Source of the DNA: Bradyrhizobium sp. CSA207
GTDB taxonomy: Bacteria > Pseudomonadota > Alphaproteobacteria > Rhizobiales > Xanthobacteraceae
Assembly (NCBI RefSeq): GCF_029051685.1
Contig: NZ_JAACFT010000012.1
Location: 158,696-222,695, forward strand
DNA: 64,000 nucleotides
Direction of reading: 5' to 3'
Part shown: one piece after another, positions 44,116 to 51,213 of the stretch
Numbering within the stretch: position 1 is the stretch's first letter
Layout: each line of letters begins with the position of its first letter
Position numbers and translations under genes: made by a program
Notes under the pieces: model-generated
Told to the model about the DNA's origin: nothing
Seen by the model: the letters and a program-made list of their open reading frames with translations, nothing else
Database searches by the model: none

Positions 44116-45846
44116 ATGAGCTTTCATTATTTTGCCGGCGCCGCCTGCCGGGCGCTGACGGCGCGGAAGGACGGCCCCTCGCTTTACGACGTCTGCGATC
44201 CCGTATTGTCGGGGCAAGCCAGCGGCGATCCGCATCTGGCCAAATTCTACAAGACCGCGCTCGGCAATCCCGCACTGCGGGTGCTGCTGCGCCGTGCCGG
44301 GCTGCCCGAATTGCGTGACGCGGCCAAGCTGAACCGGCTGCGCGAGGCGCTGGTCCGCGCCCGCGACGATGCCGAGCCCGACTGGGCAACCGCCGGTCAG
44401 CCCGTCGCCGACCTCGTCGACACCATCGCGCTCGATCATCCCAGGCCGCCGCCGGCGCCATTCGTCGGCGCCATGCCGGCGCAGGCGCAGCTCGACGGCG
44501 TGATCCGCGACTGCGCACAGCATCTGCTGGGCTCCTATCGCCGCAACGGCTTCCTGCCGACCTATGCCGCCTTCAACCTGATCGGCGATCCCGACTTTCG
44601 CGGGCGCGAGCTGATCATGGCGCTGACCGGCTTGAACGCGCGCGGCTACAAGAATTCGTCGCTGCTGTTCAACCTCGCCCGCGTCTTCATCGCGCGCTCG
44701 CCCGCACGCGCCGTCGTCAATCCGCCCTGGAAGGGCATTGCCGAGCCGATGTGGGAGCCGGTGCAGATCCGCCACCGTTCGGCCTATTACGACGCGTTCT
44801 TCATCGAGGCGCTGCTCGGTTATGTCGAGGCCGGGCTCGCCTCGTCCACCGACGCGATCGCGGCGAAGCGCGCCATCGCCGACATGGTCGATTTCTGCGT
44901 CAACGTCAGCCGCGAGCAGGTTCAGGGCAGCGACGGCGCGTGCTTTGACGTCATCACTGCGCTGGCGCCGGCGCCGCATCCGCGGTTTTCCCGCTTCTTC
45001 GCCCAGATCAAGCAGGAGCTCGGCTTCGGCGTCTACGTGCCGGATTGCGACACCACGGCCTGCTCGATCTCCGCGGCGACCCAGGCCGGCTGCACCGATC
45101 CGATCCTCGACCAGCCGCTGCTGGATTTCTATGCCGGCTACCAGGTGCGCGCGGGCGTCAACGAACCGCGCGTGACCGTGCCGCTCAACGACAATATCGA
45201 CTACGAAGGTGGCGTTGCGACCTGGATCGACAATCTCAAGGGCGAGCGGCCCTATGGCAATGATCTCGATCCGACGCTCAATCTCGACATTCTCGATGTG
45301 AGTTTTCGCAACCTCGCGCGCTGGAAGGTCCTGGAGACGCCGGCGCGGCTGGCGACAGTGCATCGCATCATCGGCTTTCAGAAGCGGCTGGCCGCAAGCG
45401 GCGCCTTCGCCAATCCGCGTTCGCACATCTACTATCTGCCGGAGCTCTACAGCGCCTATTTCGGCCGCTGCTATGCGGCCTTCCTCGCGCTGCCGCTGGC
45501 GGCGCAGGCCGCGATCGATCCCGACGGCGCCTTCGATTTTATCCGCCACCGCGTGCTCTCCTACGTCCAGGGCGAGCTGATGGCCGCCGAGATGAACGTG
45601 TTTGACGCGGCGCTGGCGCTGATCGCGCTCGGCCATCTCGGCGCCGATCCGCGCGCCTTTGCGCCGGCGCTGAACGTGATCGTCGCGAGCCTCGGCGAAG
45701 GCGGCCGACGCGGCCCGTTCCGCGCCTATGAGTGGAACAAAATGAAGACGCCGACGCGGATCCTGGTCGGCGGCCCGGAAGTGACGTCGGCGTTCGTGCT
45801 GATGGGACTGGCGGTGGCGCGGCGGGCGATGATGGGGCGGGGGTGA
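44116..45846 (+). CDS. Unknown 576-residue protein with a class II terpene-cyclase-like DCDTTA motif
   Basis: I do not recognise a named family. The protein is largely helical, has no signal peptide or transmembrane segment, and shows helix-pair repeats typical of alpha/alpha toroids. In the middle is YVPDCDTTACSISA (D310-C-D312-T-T-A315). Class II terpene cyclases protonate their substrate with DxDD or DxDT embedded in DxDDTA, and the context PD-C-D-T-T-A fits well. Other segments are SHIYYLPELYSAYFGRCYAA and EWNKMKTPTRI. QW motifs of squalene-hopene cyclases are not obvious. ATG 44116 is chosen because the frame upstream looks noncoding. It stands alone. A noncatalytic toroid is the alternative. 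Confidence 0.55.
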   Translation: MSFHYFAGAACRALTARKDGPSLYDVCDPVLSGQASGDPHLAKFYKTALGNPALRVLLRRAGLPELRDAAKLNRLREALVRARDDAEPDWATAGQPVADLVDTIALDHPRPPPAPFVGAMPAQAQLDGVIRDCAQHLLGSYRRNGFLPTYAAFNLIGDPDFRGRELIMALTGLNARGYKNSSLLFNLARVFIARSPARAVVNPPWKGIAEPMWEPVQIRHRSAYYDAFFIEALLGYVEAGLASSTDAIAAKRAIADMVDFCVNVSREQVQGSDGACFDVITALAPAPHPRFSRFFAQIKQELGFGVYVPDCDTTACSISAATQAGCTDPILDQPLLDFYAGYQVRAGVNEPRVTVPLNDNIDYEGGVATWIDNLKGERPYGNDLDPTLNLDILDVSFRNLARWKVLETPARLATVHRIIGFQKRLAASGAFANPRSHIYYLPELYSAYFGRCYAAFLALPLAAQAAIDPDGAFDFIRHRVLSYVQGELMAAEMNVFDAALALIALGHLGADPRAFAPALNVIVASLGEGGRRGPFRAYEWNKMKTPTRILVGGPEVTSAFVLMGLAVARRAMMGRG

Positions 45847-45856
45847 GGCGCCTCTT

Positions 45857-46040
45857 ACCCTGCCCTGAAGGGGTCCGAGACGAGCGTAGCTCGCTCGTGG
45901 GTCGGCTCGCGATCGAGCAAAGCGAGATTGCGTGACGGGGTGGGGTGATCTCTCCACTCGGGCACTGTTGGTCGCGGAGGGACCGTCACCCCACCCCGCT
46001 CGCGCTTCGCGCGATCGCCCCTCCTCCTCCAAGGGAGGGT
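45857..46040. repeat. Compound palindrome, ccctcccctggagggggaggg family (copy 4, diverged)
   Basis: The inner GGGGTGGGGTGATCTCTCCA / CACCCCACCCCGCTCGCGCT arms are retained; the outer arms have drifted (ACCCTGCCCTGAAGGGGTCC and CCTCCTCCAAGGGAGGGT), and an extra CGAGCGTAGCTCGCTCG hairpin is inserted. Confidence 0.85.
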
Positions 46041-46163
46041 AAGGAACGTCCGCGACAATGACGGGAAGTTGAAAGCCTGTCTGTGAGGCAAGCGCTGGCC
46101 GGGCGGCCCAAAGCCGACCACAATTGCAAGGCTTATCGAGATTTTCTTCACACGCGGACCGGC

Positions 46164-46889
46164 ATGTTGCGAAAATTCCTGATTGCGCTGTCACTGCTTG
46201 CTTTCCCGTCGCTGGCGCAGGCCGCCGATATCACCGGCACTGCAAAGGTCCGCGACGGCGATTCCGTCCTGATCGGCAACAATCGGGTCCGGCTCGGCGG
46301 CATCGATGCGCCGTCGTCCGATCAGCTCTGTCTCAACAATCACGGCGAGCGCTGGACCTGCGGCGTCGCTGCGCGCGACGAGCTTGCGAAATACACCGAG
46401 GGCAAGAGCTGGGTCTGCCACGCCCGTTCGATCGACCGGCGCGGCCGCACCGTGGCCCGCTGCGAGGTCGGCGGCGAGGACATCCAGAAATGGCTGGTGC
46501 GCAGCGGCTGGGCGTTGGCCTACACCCGCGTGTCCCACGACTATGAGGCCGACGAGGCTGCCGCGCGCGAGGCCAAGGCCGGGATGTGGCAAGGCGCCTT
46601 CATCGCGCCCTGGGACTGGCGCGTGCGCAACAAGAAGACGACGATATTGGGCGCCACCAAGCCGCCCGATGGGGCGCATTCGGTGCTGCTCGCCTCGGCC
46701 TCGGGGCCGGTCGCGCCATCGCCGGACTGCACCATCAAGGGCAACGTCAACACCGCCGGCGAGTGCATCTACCACACCCCGAACAGCCGCTGGTACACCC
46801 AGATCAAGATGAAGATCAGCAAGGGCACCCGCTGGTTCTGCTCGGTCGATGAGGCGGAAGCCGCCGGCTGCCGCGAGACGAAGCGATAA
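46164..46889 (+). CDS. Thermonuclease-fold protein with C-terminal sunset domain, exported
   Basis: This 241-residue protein has a signal peptide (FLIALSLLAFPSLAQAAD), a staphylococcal-nuclease-like OB fold (~23-140: TGTAKVRDGDSVLIGNNRVRLGGIDAPSS...) and a C-terminal 'sunset' domain (~190-235: CTIKGNVNTAGECIYH, FCSVDEAEAAG). The Asp (DGDS) and the Arg residues (VRLGG; RRGRTVARC) of the nuclease active site are present, but the Glu of the usual DAPE motif is Ser (DAPSSD). Cys residues (CLNN, TCGV, WVCH, ARCE) could form disulfides in the periplasm. Nuclease activity is therefore uncertain. Confidence 0.85.
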   Translation: MLRKFLIALSLLAFPSLAQAADITGTAKVRDGDSVLIGNNRVRLGGIDAPSSDQLCLNNHGERWTCGVAARDELAKYTEGKSWVCHARSIDRRGRTVARCEVGGEDIQKWLVRSGWALAYTRVSHDYEADEAAAREAKAGMWQGAFIAPWDWRVRNKKTTILGATKPPDGAHSVLLASASGPVAPSPDCTIKGNVNTAGECIYHTPNSRWYTQIKMKISKGTRWFCSVDEAEAAGCRETKR

Positions 46890-46996
46890 CCCAGTTCTGA
46901 CCTGCGTTTTGCGTGCTTTTCTTGGGCGCCTCCAACGCGTAGAAGCGTAAGTCATCAATCCTCCAGACCGTCTTCACGACACAAGGACCAACAGCA

Positions 46997-48184
46997 ATGA
47001 CCGTTCGCGCGGGCCGGGAATTTCTGGCCATCCCCGGACCCACCACCATGCCCGACGAGGTGCTGCAGGCGATGCATCGTCCGGCGATCGACATCTACTC
47101 CAAACAGATGACCGATCTGACCGAGAGCCTGCTTCGCGACATCTCGAATCTGTTTGCGACCAAGGGCAGGTCCTACATCTACATCGCCAACGGCCACGGC
47201 GCCTGGGAAGCGGCGCTGAGCAACGTGTTGTCGCGCGGCGACAAGGTGCTGGTGCTGGAGAGCGGGCGGTTCGCGATCGGCTGGGGCAACGCGGCGGCGC
47301 TGATGGGCGCCGAGGTCGAGGTGCTCAAGGGCGACTGGCGGCGCGCGGTGCGGCCGCACGAGGTCGAAGAGCGCCTGCGCCGCGACAAGGAGCACGCCAT
47401 CAAGGCCGTCGTGGTCGTCCAGGTCGATACGGCCTCGGGCGTGCAGAACGACATCGAGGCGATCGGCAAGGCGATCAAGGCCAGCGGCCATCCGGCGCTG
47501 TACATGGTCGACACCGTTGCCTCGCTCGGCTGCATGCCGTTCGAGATGGACAAATGGGGCATCGACGTCGCGATGTCCGGCTCGCAGAAGGGCCTGATGA
47601 CGCCGCCCGGCCTCGGCTTCGTCGCCGCGAATGCGCGCGCGCTGGAAGCGCACAAGACGGCCAACATGAGCACGCCCTATTGGAGCTGGGGCGAGCGCGA
47701 GGGCAGCGAGCACTATCGCAAATATGCCGGCACCGCGCCGGTGCATCTGTTGTTCGCGCTGCGCCAGGCGATCGACCTGTTGCACGAGGAAGGCCTGGAG
47801 AACGCCTTCCGCCGCCACAGCCTGCTCGGCGAAGCCGCGCGCCGCGCGGTCGGCGTATGGTCGGAAGGCCAGGTGCTCGGCTTCAATGTCGCCGAAGCCA
47901 GCGAGCGCTCCAACACCGTCACCACGGTGACCATGAGCAACGGCCATGATCCGGCGGTGCTGCAACGCTATTGCAAGGAGAAGTGCGGCGTGGTGCTCGG
48001 CACCGGCATCGGCGATCTCTCCGGCCAGGCCTTCCGCATCGCCCATATGGGGCATGTGAATGCGCCGATGCTGCTCGGCACGCTCGGCGTCATCGAGATC
48101 GGCTTGAATGCGCTGAAGATCCCGCACGGCAAGGGCGGCCTCGAGGCCGCGGTGGCGTATCTCGGCGAAGAGGTGGCGGTGTAG
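46997..48184 (+). CDS. Serine-glyoxylate/alanine-glyoxylate aminotransferase family enzyme
   Basis: This 395-residue fold-type I PLP enzyme has the family N-terminus (FLAIPGPTTMPDEVLQAM), the glycine-rich NGHGAWEAAL phosphate loop, VDTVASLGCMPFEMD and the Schiff-base Lys198 in SGSQKGLMTPPGLGF. In methylotrophs and many alphaproteobacteria such enzymes make glycine and hydroxypyruvate from serine and glyoxylate. No other serine-cycle or photorespiratory genes are adjacent, so the physiological role is open. The ATG has AAGGA nine bases upstream. Confidence 0.88.
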   Translation: MTVRAGREFLAIPGPTTMPDEVLQAMHRPAIDIYSKQMTDLTESLLRDISNLFATKGRSYIYIANGHGAWEAALSNVLSRGDKVLVLESGRFAIGWGNAAALMGAEVEVLKGDWRRAVRPHEVEERLRRDKEHAIKAVVVVQVDTASGVQNDIEAIGKAIKASGHPALYMVDTVASLGCMPFEMDKWGIDVAMSGSQKGLMTPPGLGFVAANARALEAHKTANMSTPYWSWGEREGSEHYRKYAGTAPVHLLFALRQAIDLLHEEGLENAFRRHSLLGEAARRAVGVWSEGQVLGFNVAEASERSNTVTTVTMSNGHDPAVLQRYCKEKCGVVLGTGIGDLSGQAFRIAHMGHVNAPMLLGTLGVIEIGLNALKIPHGKGGLEAAVAYLGEEVAV

Positions 48185-48212
48185 GCGAGGCTTGCGCCGC
48201 GCCTGCTTTCTT

Positions 48213-48361
48213 CCTTCTCCCCTTGTGGGAGAAGGTGGCGCGAAGCGCCGGATGAGGGGTTCTTTCCGCTATCACATCCGCAAGATGGACTCGCGGAGAA
48301 ACACCCCTCACCCGTCTCGCCGCTGCGCGGCGCGCCACCCTCTCCCACAAGGGGAGAGGGG
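48213..48361. repeat. Compound palindrome with ccttctccccttgtgggagaagg arms
   Basis: Left CCTTCTCCCCTTGTGGGAGA and right CTCTCCCACAAGGGGAGAG hairpins form inverted arms, with GGATGAGGGG / CCCCTCACCC inside. It lies between convergent genes and may terminate both. Confidence 0.85.
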
Positions 48362-48365
48362 AAGT

Positions 48366-49472
48366 TCAGCGCTCGACGCGGTATGCCTCGACCTGCGCTT
48401 TCAGCTCGTCGAGTGACGTGAGCGGCGCCTTCGGGTCCACCAGATACTTCCTCTGCGCCAGCCACGCCAACACCTTCGCATCGACCGCCGGCGAATGGTG
48501 AATGACGTCGCTGTAATTGCCGAGGTCGTGGGTCACTTCCCTGATCGCGCGAAAATCGTGGAGGCGCACGTTGGGAAGCTGCGTCAGGCGCTGTGCAACG
48601 CGCGCCGTGAGATCGTAGACGATCTTCAGCGTCGCCGGTGACGCCTCGCGCATGGCGACGAATTGCAGGATCGAATAGGGCGGGAAGTAGATGTCGAAGG
48701 TCACGTCCGGATGGCGCGCGATCAGGCCGACGGCATCGCGCTCGAAATGCCGCACCATGGCTTCATAACCATAGCCTTCGCCGAGAAAGCGGCTGCGCAC
48801 GGGATCGGTGATATAGGCGAAGGCGGCAAATGCTCTCTGTGCGTTGTAGGCGCGCGCAAGGTCGAAATCCCGCGGCAGGGCGTAGATGTCGTCGACATCG
48901 GACAGCGCAAACTTGACCGGAAGAAAAGGCGCCGCCCGGGTCAGCGGCTGCCGCAGCGGCGGAATCGATCGCAGAACCGCGAACAGGGATTCCTTCGCCA
49001 TCGCGGCGCTGAACAGATAGGTCGCGATCCCCTTTGTCGTCCCGCGATAGAGATCGGCCGACAGATAGGGATCGGCGTCGATGTCGGGCGCATCGACGAA
49101 AAGCCAATCGTCCATTTCCCAGATCACGCGCCGAGCGCCGCCGCCGAGCGCATGCGCCAGCACAAAGCCCTGCTGGCGCGAATTGGACCCGGTCATCGCC
49201 AGCTTGAGCGAATGAACGCCGAGCGCGCGGTCGATGTCGCTCTGGCGGAAATGGATCGCGAGCGAGCTGCCTATGAAGGCCGTGTCGAACGACCGACTGC
49301 GGATCAGCCCGGCATTCTGCATGCGCGTGTCGTCGGAATAGAACGGCGAGACGAGGCGGGATGGACGCAACAGCTGCAGCGGATCGACGACGAAGGTGAG
49401 CGCAGCCGCGCCCAGAACGCATATTGCGCTGGCGAGGAGAACACGCATCAAATGGGTGAACGTGCCCTGCAT
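48366..49472 (-). CDS. SGNH-like protein partnering the MBOAT acyltransferase
   Basis: This 368-residue protein has one N-terminal membrane helix (~9-30) and a periplasmic domain with FIGSSLAIHF (SGNH block I-like Ser), VIWEMDDWLF and YSDVIHHSP, where Asp-x-x-His resembles the catalytic Asp/His of AlgJ/AlgX-type O-acetyltransferases. Its ATG overlaps the stop of the MBOAT gene by one base, so the two are coupled and very likely form one complex: MBOAT moves the acetyl group across the membrane and this protein puts it onto a glycan. The glycan is unknown because no polysaccharide genes are adjacent. Confidence 0.78.
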   Translation of the reverse strand: MQGTFTHLMRVLLASAICVLGAAALTFVVDPLQLLRPSRLVSPFYSDDTRMQNAGLIRSRSFDTAFIGSSLAIHFRQSDIDRALGVHSLKLAMTGSNSRQQGFVLAHALGGGARRVIWEMDDWLFVDAPDIDADPYLSADLYRGTTKGIATYLFSAAMAKESLFAVLRSIPPLRQPLTRAAPFLPVKFALSDVDDIYALPRDFDLARAYNAQRAFAAFAYITDPVRSRFLGEGYGYEAMVRHFERDAVGLIARHPDVTFDIYFPPYSILQFVAMREASPATLKIVYDLTARVAQRLTQLPNVRLHDFRAIREVTHDLGNYSDVIHHSPAVDAKVLAWLAQRKYLVDPKAPLTSLDELKAQVEAYRVER

Positions 49473-50908
49473 CAGAACCGGAAATAAATGAATTCGCTGT
49501 GGCTCTGGATGCCGAGAATCCCGAATGCCAGCACCAGCGACGCGCCATAAAGGAACAGCGACCGCATCCGTCCGGCCCGCAGGCCGTCGCCGACCTCACG
49601 ATTGCGGTGATCGTAGCCCATGATCTCTTGCGTATTCGGCGCCAGCCACACCAGCGCAGCATAGATCGATACCATGACGAGGGCCACGATCTCCTCGCGG
49701 CCGAAGGCAATGTTCGAAGGCTCCGCCATGGCGCCGATAACTCGCATCGCCCAATCGACCCGTTCGGCGCGGAAGAACACCCAGGCGACGACGACGGCGA
49801 GGAAAGTCAGCACGGCTCCAAGGATGCGGGCCGGGCGCGCAAGGGACGACGAGATGTTGGGCACCAGCGCATTGAAGGCGTGATTGATGCAGAGATAAGC
49901 GCCGTGCAGCGCGCCCCACACGACGAATGTCCAGGCCGCGCCGTGCCAGAGCCCGCCGAGCAGCATCGTGACCATCAAATTGATATAGCGCAGCACCCGG
50001 CCGCGGCGGTTGCCGCCGAGCGGGATGTAGAGATAGTCGCGCAGGAATTGCGACAGCGTCATGTGCCAGCGGCGCCAGAACTCGACGATGCTTGTGGCCT
50101 TGTAGGGCGAGTTGAAGTTGACGGGCAGGAAGATGCCGAACATCAGCGATATGCCGATCGCCATGTCGGAATAGCCGGAGAAGTCGAAATAGAGCTGGAA
50201 CGTGTAGGCGAGCGCTCCGAGCCAGGCCTGATCGAAGCTCGGCGAACGCGCGTCGAAGGCGAGCGCGACCAGGGGCTGGATGCCGTCGGCGAGGCAGGTC
50301 TTCTTGAACAGGCCGATCGCGAAGATGATCACGCCGCACAGCATCAGATGCGGGTCGGGATGCTTCGACTTCTCCCGCTCGAATTGCGGGATCATGTCCT
50401 TGTGATGGAGGATCGGTCCTGCGATCAGATGCGGGAAGTAGGTCACGAACAGTGCATAGTGCGGCAGCGCATAGGCCGCGACCTGGCCGCGCCAGGCATC
50501 GACCAGGAACGCGATCTGGGTGAAGGTGTAGAAGGAAATCCCGACCGGCAGCAGGATGTGGAGCGCGACATGCGTGCCGAGCAGCGCATTGAGATTGTCG
50601 GCGGCGAAGCCGGCATATTTGAAGATGCCGAGCACGAGCAGATCGCCGGCAACGCCCAGGGCAAGTGCCACCCGGCGCTGCGAGGGGGTGAGCTTTTTCT
50701 CAATCAGGAGATAGCCGACGCCATAGTTGAAGGCGATCGACGCCAGCAACAAGCCTGCGAACTGCCAATTGCCGATGGCGTAGAAGGCGAGCGAGGCGGC
50801 CGCCAGCCAGATCACCGGGGTCAGATTGCTGCGTCGCCCGAGCCAGAAGTACCCGACCAGCACGGCCGGCAGGAACAACAGGATGAACGGGTAGGAATTG
50901 AACAGCAT
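49472..50908 (-). CDS. MBOAT family O-acyltransferase, AlgI-like
   Basis: This 478-residue polytopic protein has roughly ten or more hydrophobic segments and the MBOAT landmarks: FDFSGYSDMAIG, EFWRRWHMTLSQFLRDYLYIPLGGNR and GGLWHGAAWTFVVWG with the conserved His. These define the AlgI branch that exports acetyl groups for polysaccharide O-acetylation. ATG 50908 (MLFNSYPFILLF) is the typical family start; the longer frame upstream adds polar residues. It is coupled to the SGNH-like gene downstream. Confidence 0.93.
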   Translation of the reverse strand: MLFNSYPFILLFLPAVLVGYFWLGRRSNLTPVIWLAAASLAFYAIGNWQFAGLLLASIAFNYGVGYLLIEKKLTPSQRRVALALGVAGDLLVLGIFKYAGFAADNLNALLGTHVALHILLPVGISFYTFTQIAFLVDAWRGQVAAYALPHYALFVTYFPHLIAGPILHHKDMIPQFEREKSKHPDPHLMLCGVIIFAIGLFKKTCLADGIQPLVALAFDARSPSFDQAWLGALAYTFQLYFDFSGYSDMAIGISLMFGIFLPVNFNSPYKATSIVEFWRRWHMTLSQFLRDYLYIPLGGNRRGRVLRYINLMVTMLLGGLWHGAAWTFVVWGALHGAYLCINHAFNALVPNISSSLARPARILGAVLTFLAVVVAWVFFRAERVDWAMRVIGAMAEPSNIAFGREEIVALVMVSIYAALVWLAPNTQEIMGYDHRNREVGDGLRAGRMRSLFLYGASLVLAFGILGIQSHSEFIYFRF

Positions 50909-51039
50909 CGGGCTGGATCGGTGGCAGGGACATAGCCCTAAAGCATACAAGGGCTTGATCAACAACCCGGCGACTTCGCGCAGTCCCGCTGGCAATTCGC
51001 GGAATCGGGACGATATAAGGCGGGACGCATCTTCTATTT

Positions 51040-51173
51040 CTCCCTCTCCGCGTTCTTACGGGAAGAGGGTTGGGGTGAGGGGCCTCTCTCCGCGGATGAG
51101 ATTGTCGAGGGACCTGTACCCCCTCACCCGGATCGCAAGTGCGATCCGACCTCTCCCCGCAAGCGGGGCGAGG
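51040..51173. repeat. Compound palindrome with ccctctccg/cctctccccgcaagcgggg arms
   Basis: Diverged relative of the elements at 35234 and 48213: TCCCTCTCCGCGTTCTTACG at the left, CCTCTCCCCGCAAGCGGGGC at the right, with GGGGTGAGGGG / CCCCTCACCC inside. It lies in the divergent gap between the MBOAT and peptidase genes. Confidence 0.75.
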
Positions 51174-51213
51174 TGAACGGCGACGTACGGATACGCATAT
51201 CAATGAGGATCGA

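Noticed and set aside
44038..46194. A 718-codon minus-strand open frame opposite the DCDTTA gene
   Set aside because: Its sequence is Arg/Ala/Gly/His-rich with no domain pattern, and it crosses a palindromic repeat. The plus-strand frame has normal protein composition.
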